DNA of 64,000 bases, taken from contig NZ_CP007440.1 in the NCBI RefSeq assembly GCF_001579845.1, positions 6,718,029 through 6,782,028 of the forward strand, given 5' to 3'. The notes under the pieces were generated by a model. The model was given only the letters and a program-made list of their open reading frames with translations. It had not been told where the DNA came from and made no database searches. A program made the position numbers and the translations under genes. The stretch is from Rhodoplanes sp. Z2-YC6860 (GTDB taxonomy: Bacteria; Pseudomonadota; Alphaproteobacteria; Rhizobiales; Xanthobacteraceae). This document shows, in pieces, positions 9,181 through 19,199 of this stretch (positions are counted from its first letter, which is position 1; each line of letters begins with the position of its first letter).

Positions 9181-10914
9181 CTAGTTCGCCTGGCGGCGAA
9201 GGAAGGCCGGGATCTCAAGTTGATCGTCATCCACAGGCTTCTGCACCGGAAGCGAAGGGCGGCCGTGCATGTCGAGACCCTGCGGGGCGGTCGGAGCGGG
9301 TTGCGGCCGCTTGGCGTATTCCGATACCGGATCGGGCATCCGCGGCGGTTGGCGCACCGGCAGCGGCGGCATGGCCTGACGCACCGGTTCCGGGGCGGCC
9401 GCTCCGGCCGGCGCCTCGGCGTCGTCGCGGCGGCCGAGCCCAACCTGGGCGAGCCGCTGCAACAGCGACAGGCGCTGCTTCTCTGGACCGGCATCAGCCG
9501 GGTCGGCGTGACGGGCGCGAAGCTGGTTCTGCGCCGGCAGCGGCAGATCCTCGAGCCGCGGCATGCGCGGCGCGCGCGCCGCCCGCTCGGGCTCCGGCGG
9601 GATGAACGCCTTCGGCATCTCCTGCGGCGCGGGCTCGGCCATCACCGGCTCCACGAACAGCGACGGCTTGGTCGGCGCGATCGGACGGACGGTGACGTCC
9701 TCCATCACGGGCGCGGGCTGCAAGGCTGCAGCAACAGCCGCGGTCGCGCCATGTTCGAAAGCAGGACGGGGCGCGGGCTGAGGCGCCGCGGCAACCGGCG
9801 CCGGCTGTGCCGCCGGTGCCCGGAGCTGCGGCTGCGGCGCTTGCTGCTGCTCGTGATGGACGCGCTCGGCGAGGCGCTGCGTGTCGGAGCGCAGCCGCTG
9901 CGTGAGCTCGGCGAGACGGGTCTCGCCGGGCGGACGCTGCGCCTGCACGATCGTATCGATGCCGGTCGCCACCACCGAGACGCGGATGATGCCTTCAAGG
10001 CCTTCGTCGAAGGTCGCGCCGACGATGATGTTGGCTTCCTGATCGACCTCCTCGCGGATGCGGGTCGCGGCTTCGTCGACTTCATAGAGCGTGAGGTCCT
10101 TGCCGCCGGTGATCGAGATCAGAAGGCCGCGGGCTCCCTTCATCGACACGTCGTCGATGAGCGGATTGGCGATCGCGGCTTCGGCGGCGCGCAGCGCGCG
10201 CTTCTCGCCGGAGGCTTCGCCGGTGCCCATCATCGCCTTGCCCATCTCGCGCATGACGGCGCGGACGTCGGCGAAGTCGAGATTGATCAGGCCTTCCTTC
10301 ACCATCAGGTCGGTGATGCAGGCCACGCCCGAGTAGAGCACCTGATCGGCCATCGCGAAGGCGTCGGCGAAGGTGGTCTTCTCGTTCGCCACCCGGAACA
10401 GGTTCTGGTTCGGGATGATGATCTGGGTGTCGACGCATTTCTGCAGCTCGAGGATGCCGGCTTCCGCAAAGCGCATGCGGCGGCCGCCCTCGAAGTGGAA
10501 CGGCTTGGTGACGACACCCACCGTGAGGATACCGAGCTCCTTCGCCACACGGGCGACCACCGGTGCAGCGCCGGTGCCGGTGCCGCCGCCCATGCCGGCG
10601 GTGACGAACACCATGTGCGCGCCCGAGAGATGATCGCGGATCTCGTCGATCACCTCTTCGGCTGCGGCGCGGCCGACATCCGGCTGGGAGCCTGCGCCGA
10701 GACCTTCGGTCACCTGCACGCCCATCTGGATGACGCGTTCGGCCTTCGACGAGGCCAACGCCTGGGCGTCGGTGTTGGCGACCACGAAATCTACGCCCTG
10801 AAGCCCGGCGGAGATCATGTTGTTGACGGCGTTGCCGCCCGCCCCTCCCACGCCGAACACGGTCAGCCGCGGCTTGAGCTCGCGGATATCGGGGATCTTC
10901 AGGTTGATGCTCAT
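9181..10914 (-). CDS. ftsZ: Cell division protein FtsZ
   Basis: The tubulin-like GTPase that forms the division ring. The N-terminal GTPase has [13 protein letters not shown] near residue 21, the tubulin signature [10 protein letters not shown] at 109-118, and the T7-loop region NLDFADV at 211. After about residue 320 comes an unusually long Pro/Ala/Gln-rich linker of over 200 residues, and the protein ends in the conserved peptide [12 protein letters not shown] that binds FtsA and other tethers. The 577-residue length fits rhizobial FtsZ and exceeds the E. coli protein by nearly 200. A ribosome site AGAGG lies just upstream of ATG 10914. It follows ftsA after a 112-base gap. Confidence 0.98.
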   Translation of the reverse strand: MSINLKIPDIRELKPRLTVFGVGGAGGNAVNNMISAGLQGVDFVVANTDAQALASSKAERVIQMGVQVTEGLGAGSQPDVGRAAAEEVIDEIRDHLSGAHMVFVTAGMGGGTGTGAAPVVARVAKELGILTVGVVTKPFHFEGGRRMRFAEAGILELQKCVDTQIIIPNQNLFRVANEKTTFADAFAMADQVLYSGVACITDLMVKEGLINLDFADVRAVMREMGKAMMGTGEASGEKRALRAAEAAIANPLIDDVSMKGARGLLISITGGKDLTLYEVDEAATRIREEVDQEANIIVGATFDEGLEGIIRVSVVATGIDTIVQAQRPPGETRLAELTQRLRSDTQRLAERVHHEQQQAPQPQLRAPAAQPAPVAAAPQPAPRPAFEHGATAAVAAALQPAPVMEDVTVRPIAPTKPSLFVEPVMAEPAPQEMPKAFIPPEPERAARAPRMPRLEDLPLPAQNQLRARHADPADAGPEKQRLSLLQRLAQVGLGRRDDAEAPAGAAAPEPVRQAMPPLPVRQPPRMPDPVSEYAKRPQPAPTAPQGLDMHGRPSLPVQKPVDDDQLEIPAFLRRQAN

Positions 10915-11026
10915 GATTGCCTCTTGCTTGGGCGCACGTTCAGCGACGGCGCCAGGTCACGCCGGCCTGCCCCCGGCGGGATTCGGGTAATGGGAACGCG
11001 GTTCAGGTTTTTGGAAAGCCAGCTCA

Positions 11027-12343
11027 TCAGAAGCTCTCCCTCAGCCATCGTCCGACGCGAGCGATGTAACCAGTCCCTGTCATGAGCTGCCGCGTTCGCC
11101 GCGGTTCGAAGTGTTCGAGGTGGGCGGCCTGCGGATAGACCAGCAGGCCCGTGGCCACGGCAAACGCCGGGCCCTTGGCGGATTCCGGGAGGCCCGCAAT
11201 GCCGAGCGGCCGGCCGATGCGCACCGGCCGATTCAGGATTCGCGCGGCAAGCTCGGGCAGTCCGGTCAATTGGCTGACACCCCCGGTGAGAATTGCACGT
11301 GCCCGCGGCTCGTTCGCAAAGGACGAAGCCGCAAGGCGGTCTCGGACCATCTCGAGAATCTCTTCGATTCTCGGCTTGATGATACGCACCAGACTCGCAC
11401 GAGATACGAACTGAGGAGGCTCGCGGTCGTCGTCATTGACCGCCGGTACAGTGATCATGTCGCGCTCGTCGGAGCCTCCGGCGAGCACACTGCCGTAGAA
11501 CGTCTTGATTCGTTCTGCATCAGAGATACGAGCGTTCAGGCCGCGTGCCAAGTCCATCGTCACGTGATTGCCGCCGAGCGCGAAGCCGTCGCAATGGGTG
11601 AAGCGGCCTCCGGAGAACAAGGACACCGTGGTGGTCCCTGCGCCCATGTCGATCAGAGCGGCGCCGATATCGGACTCGTCATCGGCGATGACGGAGAGTC
11701 CCGCGGCATAAGGCGCCGCAACCATGGTCTCGACCGAAAGATGGCAGCGCTCGACCGCGAGCATCAGGTTCCGCGCCGCGGCAGCATCGGCGGTCACCAC
11801 ATGCATGTCGACGCCGAATTCGCGCGCCAGCATGCCGCGCGGCTCACCCACCCCGCGCACCCCGTCGAGGCCGAAGCCGATCGGCAGCGAGTGCAGCACG
11901 ACGCGGCCGGAACGCACCGAATGATGACAGCCGGCCGCAAGGGCGCGTGAGATATCGCCATCGGCGACGCTCGATCCTGCCACATTGACGTTCACGGCGT
12001 AGAATTCGCTCGACGGGCGGCCGGACGATACCGAGAGCACCACGGATTCGAGCTGCACCGAGGCGTCACGCTCGGCGAGATCGACGGCGTGGCGCAGCGC
12101 CTCCTCGACCTCGGCGAGGTTGATGACGGCGCCGCCCTTCATGCCACGGGCTTCGGTGTGGCCGACGCCCAGGATCTCGATGCCGTGGCTTCGGCGGCGC
12201 AGCACCTCTTGCGGATGCTGCGGCTTCAGCCGGGCGATCAGGCAGACGATCTTGCTGGTGCCGATGTCGAGGGCGGCGACAATCGCCGAGCGACGCGGCG
12301 AAACCGGCTTCATCTTTGGCGTCAGGCCGTCCTCGAGGCTCAA
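11027..12343 (-). CDS. ftsA: Cell division protein FtsA
   Basis: The actin-like membrane tether for FtsZ. Visible are the ATPase phosphate-1 motif (ALDIGTSKIVCLIA), phosphate-2 motif (ALIDMGAGTTTVSLF), an adenosine-type motif (AILTGGVSQLTGL), and the C-terminal amphipathic membrane helix (GYIARVGRWLRESF). Length is 438 residues, normal for alphaproteobacteria. Its start overlaps the ftsQ stop by 4 nt (ATGA), indicating translational coupling in the ddl-ftsQ-ftsA block. Confidence 0.97.
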   Translation of the reverse strand: MSLEDGLTPKMKPVSPRRSAIVAALDIGTSKIVCLIARLKPQHPQEVLRRRSHGIEILGVGHTEARGMKGGAVINLAEVEEALRHAVDLAERDASVQLESVVLSVSSGRPSSEFYAVNVNVAGSSVADGDISRALAAGCHHSVRSGRVVLHSLPIGFGLDGVRGVGEPRGMLAREFGVDMHVVTADAAAARNLMLAVERCHLSVETMVAAPYAAGLSVIADDESDIGAALIDMGAGTTTVSLFSGGRFTHCDGFALGGNHVTMDLARGLNARISDAERIKTFYGSVLAGGSDERDMITVPAVNDDDREPPQFVSRASLVRIIKPRIEEILEMVRDRLAASSFANEPRARAILTGGVSQLTGLPELAARILNRPVRIGRPLGIAGLPESAKGPAFAVATGLLVYPQAAHLEHFEPRRTRQLMTGTGYIARVGRWLRESF

Positions 12344-13314
12344 GCCGCGCCTCCCTTCTTCTTGGGATTCTTGGCCTTCAGCGCCTCGGCGCGGGCCGCG
12401 GCAGCTTCATCCGACAGGCGAACGCTGACGCGGTCAGGCAGGCGAAGGTCAACGACCGCGATATCGCGGCTCAGAATCTTGTTGTCACGGTCGAGCTGAA
12501 CCAGCGTGCCGAGCGCCTTGTCGTTGTCGGTCTCGGGCAGCCGCACCTCGATGCCGTTCTTGAGCACGACGTTCCAGCGCCGCTCGGCGACCAGCACCGC
12601 CGCGTACATCTGGTCCCGCACCAGCGGATAGTTGTCGAGCAGCGCCACGATCTCCTTGGCGCGAGCACCTGCGCCCTCGCCGACCACCAGCGGCAACCTC
12701 GCGAAGCGCTGATTGACGTAGGGCTCGACCACTTCGCCATCGCTCGCGATCACGGAAACCTTGCCGTCCTTCTGCCAGAGCGCGAAGGCCTCGCGCTCGG
12801 TGACGGTAATGTGCAACCGGCTGGGGAAGAGCTTCAGCACATTGGCTTCGGCGATCCAGGGGTTCTCTTTCAGCTTGGCGCGCGCCTCGGCCGCGTCGAG
12901 GAACAGGAGTGAGGTGTGCCCGGTGATGCCGGCAATCGTCAGGACCTCCTCGCGGGTCAACTCTTTCTGGCCTGCCATGGCGATCGAGGTGATCCGGAAG
13001 CCCACCGCATTGGCCGCGGCATCGCGCCAATCGCGGAGTTCGTCGACGACCTCCGGCACATGGCCGCCACGCACCACGCCGAAGGCCGCAGTGGCGATAA
13101 AGAATGTACCGAGTGCGGCGAGGCCTGCACCGGTCGGAAGCTGCCAGCAGTGCACCGGGCCGACCCAGCGGCGCATGAAGCGGCTGAACCTCGCAGCGCC
13201 AAGCCCCAATGCCGAACGCGCCCGCGCGTGCCGGGAGGGCGGCACAGCGCCGGTCGCAGGCCGCGCCATGGCGCCGCCGCTTACCGATTCAGCGATGCGT
13301 CTTCGACCATCCAT
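12340..13314 (-). CDS. ftsQ: Cell division protein FtsQ
   Basis: A bitopic inner-membrane divisome scaffold. A basic cytoplasmic N-terminus precedes one membrane segment (GLAALGTFFIATAAFGVV), then a POTRA domain beginning FRITSIAMAGQKELTREEV with ENPWIAEANVLKLFPSRLHI, and the FtsQ beta domain. The C-terminus is Lys/Ala-rich. Start ATG 13314 overlaps the end of ddl by 34 nt; ATG 13269, just after the ddl stop, is an alternative. Neither has a clear ribosome site. Confidence 0.93.
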   Translation of the reverse strand: MDGRRRIAESVSGGAMARPATGAVPPSRHARARSALGLGAARFSRFMRRWVGPVHCWQLPTGAGLAALGTFFIATAAFGVVRGGHVPEVVDELRDWRDAAANAVGFRITSIAMAGQKELTREEVLTIAGITGHTSLLFLDAAEARAKLKENPWIAEANVLKLFPSRLHITVTEREAFALWQKDGKVSVIASDGEVVEPYVNQRFARLPLVVGEGAGARAKEIVALLDNYPLVRDQMYAAVLVAERRWNVVLKNGIEVRLPETDNDKALGTLVQLDRDNKILSRDIAVVDLRLPDRVSVRLSDEAAAARAEALKAKNPKKKGGAA

Positions 13315-14201
13315 CGCACCAGCTCTTCGAAATTCACGCCCGCGTAAGCCGCAAGCTCAGGCACGAGCGAAGTTTCGGTCATGCCGGGCTGAGTGTTGAC
13401 CTCAAGACAGACCAAGCCCTCCGTCCCCGCGGCCTGATCGTCGTAGCGGAAGTCAGCGCGGGTCACGCCTCGGCAACCGAGGGCGTAATGCGCCTTGAGC
13501 GCTAGTCTTCGGACCTCTTGGTAAACAAAAGGTGAAATTTTTGCCGGCAAAACGTGCTTTGATCCGCCCGGAGCGTATTTCGCCTCGAAATCGTAGAACT
13601 GGGTCGCAGCCACAATCTCGATGACGTCCAAGGCCTTATCGCCCATGACCGCGCAGGTCAGTTCCTTGCCGGGGATGTAGCGTTCGCACAGCACCTGCTC
13701 GCCGAAGGCCCAATCCTCCCGGGTCAGTTCCTGGGGCGGGTGCTCATGCTGCTCGGTGACGATGAACACACCGACGCTGGAGCCTTCTGCGATCGGCTTG
13801 AGCACGTAGGGGCGCGGCAGCGGGTGGGATTTGGCGGCCTCGTGGCGCGACACGACCCTGCCGTCCGGCACCGGAACGCCGCCGGCCTTCATCACCACCT
13901 TGGCGACGTCCTTCTGCATGGCCACGGCGGAGGCCATCACACCGGAATGGCTGTAGGGAATGCCGAGGATCTCCAGGATGCCCTGCAGCGTGCCGTCCTC
14001 GCCGGGCCGGCCGTGCAGCACATTGAGCGCCGCGTCGGGCTTCAGCGTTGTCAGCACGTTTGCGATGTCGCGGCCGACATCGACGCGCGTGACGCGGAAG
14101 CCTGCACGCTCCGCCGCGTCGGCGCAGGCGCGGCCCGAGCGCAAGCTTATTTCGCGCTCCGCCGACCAGCCGCCCATGAGAACGGCGACGTGTTTGCTCA
14201 T
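13281..14201 (-). CDS. ddl: D-alanine--D-alanine ligase
   Basis: An ATP-grasp ligase that makes D-Ala-D-Ala for peptidoglycan. Landmarks are MGGWSAEREISL near the N-terminus, HGRPGEDGTLQG, the glycine-rich loop EGSSVGV, RGVTRADFR, and EVNTQPGMT with metal-binding Glu/Asn. Length is 306 residues, as usual for DdlB. Its ATG overlaps the stop of the upstream FAD monooxygenase gene by 4 nt, an unusual neighbour; murB normally sits directly upstream. Confidence 0.97.
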   Translation of the reverse strand: MSKHVAVLMGGWSAEREISLRSGRACADAAERAGFRVTRVDVGRDIANVLTTLKPDAALNVLHGRPGEDGTLQGILEILGIPYSHSGVMASAVAMQKDVAKVVMKAGGVPVPDGRVVSRHEAAKSHPLPRPYVLKPIAEGSSVGVFIVTEQHEHPPQELTREDWAFGEQVLCERYIPGKELTCAVMGDKALDVIEIVAATQFYDFEAKYAPGGSKHVLPAKISPFVYQEVRRLALKAHYALGCRGVTRADFRYDDQAAGTEGLVCLEVNTQPGMTETSLVPELAAYAGVNFEELVRWMVEDASLNR

Positions 14202-15436
14202 GCCGCCTTCTCCCGCGACCCGTTCTGTTTAGGACTCTTCCCTGGAGGATTTGGCAGCGCGAAGCCGTCGTAGAGCCACGAAAGACAGTCGAACATCTGC
14301 TGCTCGGTCTTGCGCGACCAGATATCTCGCGCGACTTCGCGCTCGATGCCGCCGACGTGGTACCAGTTGTCCCAGTGATAGCGGGACTCGAACTGCACCC
14401 GCGCGGTGCGCACGTATCTGGCCCGCTCGTATTCCTTGAAGGCGCCTTCGAAATCGCCGTCCGCCATGCCGATCAGTTCGGCGAGACAAACCGCGTCTTC
14501 GATCGCCATGCAGGCGCCCTGCGCCAGCGTCTGCAGCGTCGGGTGTGCGCCATCGCCGAGGAGCGTTACGCGACCCTTGCTCCAATGCCGGATCGGGTCG
14601 CGATCCGATGACACCCAGCCGCGGCGGCTCAAGTCCATCATGGCCCAGAGCTTCCGCATGGTCGGATGCGAGTCGCGATAGACGTGAGCGAGGTCGGGAT
14701 GCGGACTTTCGGTATCGCTCGGCTGCGCGTTCAAGGTCTTGAACACCGTCACGACGTTGAAAAGCGTCTTGTCGCGCAGCGGATAGTGCACGATGTGGAA
14801 GCCATCGCCCGACCATAGCACGACGTCGTCGCGGTTGACGTCGAAGTTCACGCTCGACATCGGCACGATGGTGCGATGGGCGACATAGCCGATGATGCGC
14901 GGCTCGCCTTCATTGCGCATCTGCTGGCGTATTGTGGAACGAAGGCCATCGGCGCCGATCAGGGCCGCCCCTTCGATCGTGCGGCCATCCTTGATCGCGA
15001 GGCGCACGCGGCCGCCCTGATCTTCATAGGCGGTCACCGCGGTGTTCGGCATCATCTCGACATTCTGTTCGGCACCACAGGCGTCGAGCAGGATGCGATG
15101 CAGGTCCTCGCGATGGATCACGATATAGGGGTGCTTGAAACGCTCGACGAAAGACGCGCCGGTCGGAAAGTGCCCGATCGTTTCGCCATCGACCGAATCG
15201 AGCATCCGGACGCCGCGAGGCCGCAGCGCGGCTTTCATCACGGCACCGGTGATGCCGAGCCGGTCGAACATCGGAAACACGTTCGGCCCAAGCTGGATGC
15301 CATAGCCGATGACGCCGAACTCCGGCGCCGCCTCGATCAGGCGCACGCGGAAGCCCTTGCGCGCGAGCGCAAGCGATACGGCGGCCCCACCGAGGCCGCC
15401 CCCCACCACCAGTACTGGTTCCGAATTGCGCGTCAC
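14198..15436 (-). CDS. FAD-dependent aromatic hydroxylase-like monooxygenase
   Basis: A group A flavoprotein monooxygenase of about 412 residues, similar in layout to salicylate or 3-hydroxybenzoate hydroxylases, which hydroxylate aromatic acids with NAD(P)H and O2. The three family fingerprints are present: VVGGGLGGAAVSLALARKG (Rossmann GxGxxG), GADGLRSTIR (DG motif) and VTLLGDGAHPTLQTLAQGA (GD motif). I place the start at GTG 15436 with GGAG 7 nt upstream; an in-frame TTG at 15481 has no ribosome site. It lies between murB and ddl inside the cell-wall cluster and overlaps ddl by ATGA, so it is probably translated with it. The substrate is unknown. Confidence 0.9.
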   Translation of the reverse strand: MTRNSEPVLVVGGGLGGAAVSLALARKGFRVRLIEAAPEFGVIGYGIQLGPNVFPMFDRLGITGAVMKAALRPRGVRMLDSVDGETIGHFPTGASFVERFKHPYIVIHREDLHRILLDACGAEQNVEMMPNTAVTAYEDQGGRVRLAIKDGRTIEGAALIGADGLRSTIRQQMRNEGEPRIIGYVAHRTIVPMSSVNFDVNRDDVVLWSGDGFHIVHYPLRDKTLFNVVTVFKTLNAQPSDTESPHPDLAHVYRDSHPTMRKLWAMMDLSRRGWVSSDRDPIRHWSKGRVTLLGDGAHPTLQTLAQGACMAIEDAVCLAELIGMADGDFEGAFKEYERARYVRTARVQFESRYHWDNWYHVGGIEREVARDIWSRKTEQQMFDCLSWLYDGFALPNPPGKSPKQNGSREKAA

Positions 15437-15593
15437 TGCCGCTCCGCGAATCACCAGCCAAGCTAACCCGCTGGGAGTCAAAGGTGAATCCCGCGCGCGT
15501 CAGAGCGCGCCGCGAAGATCGCGGGGCGTGACAAAAAAGACTCAGATTGCGGCGCAATGCTGGACGGACGAGGACGGGCTTAACGGTCGCAGT

Positions 15594-16511
15594 TCACGCC
15601 GCGACGCCGAGCCGCTTGATCTCCCAGTCGAGTTCGACGCCGGACTTGTCCTTCACGCGCTTGCGCACGGTTTCGCCGAGATTTTCGATGTCGGCCGCGG
15701 TCGCAGTGCCAAGATTGATCAGGAAGTTGCAGTGCAGTTCGGACACCTGGGCACCACCGACAACCAGACCGCGGCATCCTACGGCATCGATCAACTGCCA
15801 GGCCTTGTGGCCGGGCGGGTTCTTGAAGGTCGAGCCTCCGGTGCGGCTCTTGATCGGCTGGGTCGCCTCGCGCGACTCGGTGATCTTGTCCATTTCGGCG
15901 GCGATCACCGCCGGATCGCCGGGCCGGCCGGCAAATGTGGCAGAGGTAAAGATGTAGTCCTCCGGCGCGCCGCAATGCCGGTAGGTGTAGTGCATGTCGG
16001 CGTTGCTCAGCACGTGGATGCGGCCCTGCCGGTCGACCGCGCGGGCCTCGACCAGGACATCCTTGGTCTCGCCGCCGTAGGCGCCGCCGTTCATCCGGAG
16101 CGCGCCGCCGATTGCGCCCGGGATGCCGCGCATGAACGAGAGGCCGGCGATACCGGCCTCCTGCGCGGCGCGCGCCACCTTCACGTCGGGCACCGCGGGA
16201 CCTGCGGTGATGTTCAGGCCATCAACCGTCACGTCGTTGAAGCCGCGGCCGAGCCGGATGACGACGCCGGGAATGCCGCCGTCGCGCACGATCAGATTGG
16301 AGCCGAGCCCGATCACGGTGACGGGAATCTCAGAAGGCAGCACGCCGAGGAAATACGCGACGTCTGACTCGTCCTCCGGCATGAACAGCACCTGCGCCGG
16401 CCCCCCGACGCGGAACCAGGTGAGTTCGGCGAGCGATTGGTTGGGCATGAGCCGGCCGCGCAGTTTTGGGGCGCGGGATTTCAGGTCCGAGGCAATATCC
16501 GGGAAACTCAT
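15594..16511 (-). CDS. murB: UDP-N-acetylenolpyruvoylglucosamine reductase MurB
   Basis: The FAD reductase that converts UDP-GlcNAc-enolpyruvate to UDP-MurNAc. Typical motifs are [25 protein letters not shown] (FAD site), [24 protein letters not shown], and [14 protein letters not shown] with the catalytic Ser region. About 305 residues, the type without the extra E. coli segment. Start ATG 16511 overlaps the murC stop (TGATG); GTG 16514 is also in frame. A 157-base gap separates it from the downstream monooxygenase. Confidence 0.97.
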   Translation of the reverse strand: MSFPDIASDLKSRAPKLRGRLMPNQSLAELTWFRVGGPAQVLFMPEDESDVAYFLGVLPSEIPVTVIGLGSNLIVRDGGIPGVVIRLGRGFNDVTVDGLNITAGPAVPDVKVARAAQEAGIAGLSFMRGIPGAIGGALRMNGGAYGGETKDVLVEARAVDRQGRIHVLSNADMHYTYRHCGAPEDYIFTSATFAGRPGDPAVIAAEMDKITESREATQPIKSRTGGSTFKNPPGHKAWQLIDAVGCRGLVVGGAQVSELHCNFLINLGTATAADIENLGETVRKRVKDKSGVELDWEIKRLGVAA

Positions 16512-17914
16512 CACCCCAGCGCCTTCAATTCACCAGCCAGCGAATACGCCCATTGCGTGATGTTGCCGGCGCCGAGGCAGACCACGTAGTCGCCGGGCTT
16601 GGCGAGGCCCTTCACGATGCCGGCAAGTTGCGACTGCTCGGGCAGCGCGATCACCTGACGGTGGCCGCGGGCGCGCACGGCCGCGACCAGGTGATCGCGG
16701 TCGATGCCGTCGATCGGCGCTTCGCCGGCCGGATAGACCTCGGCGACGATCACCGCGTCGGCGTCGTTGAAGCAGGTCGAGAACGGCTCGAACAGCGATT
16801 GCAGACGCGTGTAGCGATGCGGCTGCACCACGGCGATCACCTGCCCCTTGGTCGACTCGCGCGCGGCTTTGAGCACCGCGGCGATCTCCACCGGATGATG
16901 GCCGTAGTCGTCGATGACGGCGACGCCGTTCCATTCGCCGGCGCGGGTGAAGCGCCGCTTCACGCCGCCGAAGCCTGCCAGCGCCTTGCGGATCGTGTCC
17001 TCGGGGATTTTGAGCTCGTGCGCCACCGCGATCGCCGAGGTGGCGTTCAGCGCGTTGTGCCGTCCGGGCATCGGCAGCATCAGATCGGCGATGGTTTCAA
17101 CCACCGCACCGGTGCGGTCGCGGAATTGAACGGCGAATTCCGAGCGCCCGCCGGTGTTGTCCAGATCGATCAGCCGCACGTCGGCCTGCGGATTCTCGCC
17201 GTAGGTGATGATGCGGCGATCTTGGATCCGGCCGACCACGCGCTGCACGATCGGATGGTCGGTGCACATCACGGCGAAACCGTAGAACGGCACGTTCTCG
17301 ATGAAGGCGCGGAACGCATCCTGCACGGCCGTGAAGGTCTTGAAGTGGTCGAGATGCTCGGCATCGATGTTGGTGACGATGGCGATGTCGGTGGGAAGCT
17401 TCAGGAAGGTGCCGTCGGACTCGTCGGCCTCGACCACCATCCAGTCGCCGGCGCCAAGCCGCGCGTTGGTGCCGTAGGCGTTGATGATGCCGCCGTTGAT
17501 CACGGTCGGATCGAAATTGCCGGCATCGAGCAAGGCCGCAACCATCGATGTCGTCGTGGTCTTGCCGTGGGTGCCGGCGACGGCGACGCAGCTCTTCAGC
17601 CGCATCAGCTCGGCGAGCATCTCGGCGCGCCGCACCACCGGCAGGCGCTTCTCGCGCGCGACGACGAGCTCGGGATTGTCGGCCTTGATCGCCGACGACA
17701 CCACCATGACCTCGGCGCCGTCGACGTGTTCGCCTTTGTGGCCGACGAACACCTTAGCGCCCTTGTCGCGCAGCCGCTTGACGTTGGCGTTGTCGCTCGC
17801 GTCGGAGCCCTGCACCGTGTAGCCGAGGTTCATTAGCACCTCGGCGATGCCGCTCATGCCGATGCCGCCGATGCCGACAAAGTGGATCGGTCCGATTTCG
17901 CGCGGCAGTTTCAT
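16511..17914 (-). CDS. murC: UDP-N-acetylmuramate--L-alanine ligase MurC
   Basis: A Mur ligase adding L-Ala to UDP-MurNAc. The N-terminal UDP-binding motif is [15 protein letters not shown], the ATP loop is [12 protein letters not shown], the central ligase motif is [12 protein letters not shown] and NIDAEHLDH, and the C-terminal domain has [10 protein letters not shown] and [11 protein letters not shown] 17914 is preceded by AGGGG; a TTG one codon upstream is unlikely. It is coupled to murB by a stop-start overlap. Confidence 0.98.
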   Translation of the reverse strand: MKLPREIGPIHFVGIGGIGMSGIAEVLMNLGYTVQGSDASDNANVKRLRDKGAKVFVGHKGEHVDGAEVMVVSSAIKADNPELVVAREKRLPVVRRAEMLAELMRLKSCVAVAGTHGKTTTTSMVAALLDAGNFDPTVINGGIINAYGTNARLGAGDWMVVEADESDGTFLKLPTDIAIVTNIDAEHLDHFKTFTAVQDAFRAFIENVPFYGFAVMCTDHPIVQRVVGRIQDRRIITYGENPQADVRLIDLDNTGGRSEFAVQFRDRTGAVVETIADLMLPMPGRHNALNATSAIAVAHELKIPEDTIRKALAGFGGVKRRFTRAGEWNGVAVIDDYGHHPVEIAAVLKAARESTKGQVIAVVQPHRYTRLQSLFEPFSTCFNDADAVIVAEVYPAGEAPIDGIDRDHLVAAVRARGHRQVIALPEQSQLAGIVKGLAKPGDYVVCLGAGNITQWAYSLAGELKALG

Positions 17915-17998
17915 CAAGCGCCCCTGGGTTTTCGCGGCAGTCCTGCCACTTAAAGCAAGAGGCAGATGGTCACGACAAGCCCGGCCACGGCGGTGTGG

Positions 17999-19120
17999 TT
18001 ATTTCGTGATGCCCGCGACCCGGAGCACCAGATCGGCCAGCCGGTCCGAAGCGTCGATGGCGCCGGCCTTTTTCGCCGCGGCCGCCATGCCGGTGAGCCG
18101 TAACGGCTCGGCGGCCAGCGCGGCGATTTCCGCGGCGAGCCGGTCCGGGGTGAATTCGGTCTGCGGCAGGCGGATCGCACCGCCCGCCTCCACGAGCACG
18201 CCGGCATTGTGGTGCTGGTCCTGGTCGAGCGCATGCGGCAGCGGCACGAGGATGCCGGGCCGGCCGATCGCGGTCAGTTCGGCCACGGTGGAAGCACCGG
18301 AGCGCGCCACGATCAGATGGCTCGCCGCCATCACGGCCGGAAGGTCCTTGAAGAACGGCTCGATCTTGGCCGGGACGTTGAGCCTGGCGTAGATCTCGCG
18401 GACGCGCGCGATGTCCTCCTCGCGGGCCTGCTGGATGATCTTCAACCGCATCTGCAGGTGCGGCTCGAGCTTCTCGATCGCGAGCGGCACGACGTCGGCC
18501 ATCACCCGGGCGCCCTGGCTGCCGCCGAACACCAGGAGCCGCAGCGACCCGGTCGTGTCGAGTTCGGGATACGGCGTCGAAGCCGCCGCGATCACCGCGG
18601 GCCGCACCGGATTGCCGGTGTGGGTGGCCTTGGCGGCAAGCGCGGGCTCGCGGTTGAGAATGCCGGCGAAGCCGGTCGCGATGGCGCGCACCTTCGGCGC
18701 GAGCATCCGGTTGGCGCGGCCCATCACGGCGTTCTGCTCGTGGATCACGGTCGGGATGCCGCGCGACACCGCGGCCAGGAGCGGCGGGATGCTCGGATAG
18801 CCGCCGAAGCCCACGACCACTGCGGGCTTGATCCGCGGCAACTTCAACCATGCCTTCAGCACGCCAAAGCCCAGGAGCGCGCCGGTCTTGGCCAGTGAGA
18901 ACGGATTGCGGCCACGGACGGTGGCGCTCGGAATGATATGGATGCCAGCCGCAGCGAATGCTCCCGCGTGGCGTGCGGCTCGTGCGTCTGTGGCGAGCGC
19001 CACCGCGACGTTGCGCTTGGCAAGCGCCGCCGCCAGCGCCTCGGCCGGAAACAGGTGGCCGCCGGTGCCGCCAGCCGCAACCAGCACGGTCGGCCCAGCC
19101 GATTTGGTGTCCGCAGTCAT
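17999..19120 (-). CDS. murG: Lipid II synthase MurG
   Basis: The GT28 glycosyltransferase adding GlcNAc to lipid I at the inner face of the membrane. Motifs are AAGGTGGHLFPAEALA (donor/acceptor loop), HEQNAVMGRANR, VFGGSQGARVM and ARSGASTVAELTAIGRP, then PLPHALDQDQHHNA. Length 373 residues is normal. Downstream is murC after an 81-base gap. Upstream, instead of ftsW directly, there are a Bug-type binding protein and a racemase-like gene. Confidence 0.97.
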   Translation of the reverse strand: MTADTKSAGPTVLVAAGGTGGHLFPAEALAAALAKRNVAVALATDARAARHAGAFAAAGIHIIPSATVRGRNPFSLAKTGALLGFGVLKAWLKLPRIKPAVVVGFGGYPSIPPLLAAVSRGIPTVIHEQNAVMGRANRMLAPKVRAIATGFAGILNREPALAAKATHTGNPVRPAVIAAASTPYPELDTTGSLRLLVFGGSQGARVMADVVPLAIEKLEPHLQMRLKIIQQAREEDIARVREIYARLNVPAKIEPFFKDLPAVMAASHLIVARSGASTVAELTAIGRPGILVPLPHALDQDQHHNAGVLVEAGGAIRLPQTEFTPDRLAAEIAALAAEPLRLTGMAAAAKKAGAIDASDRLADLVLRVAGITK

Positions 19121-19199
19121 GCCGTGTTGTTAGAGCATTTTCGGCGGCAAGTGCAGCGCTTCGCAGCGAAAAATAGCCATGGAAACGGCCCAGTACGAG

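Noticed and set aside
9220-11085. A 621-codon rightward frame opposite ftsZ
   Set aside because: Arg/His-rich low-similarity translation typical of the complementary strand of a GC-rich gene; FtsZ is certain.
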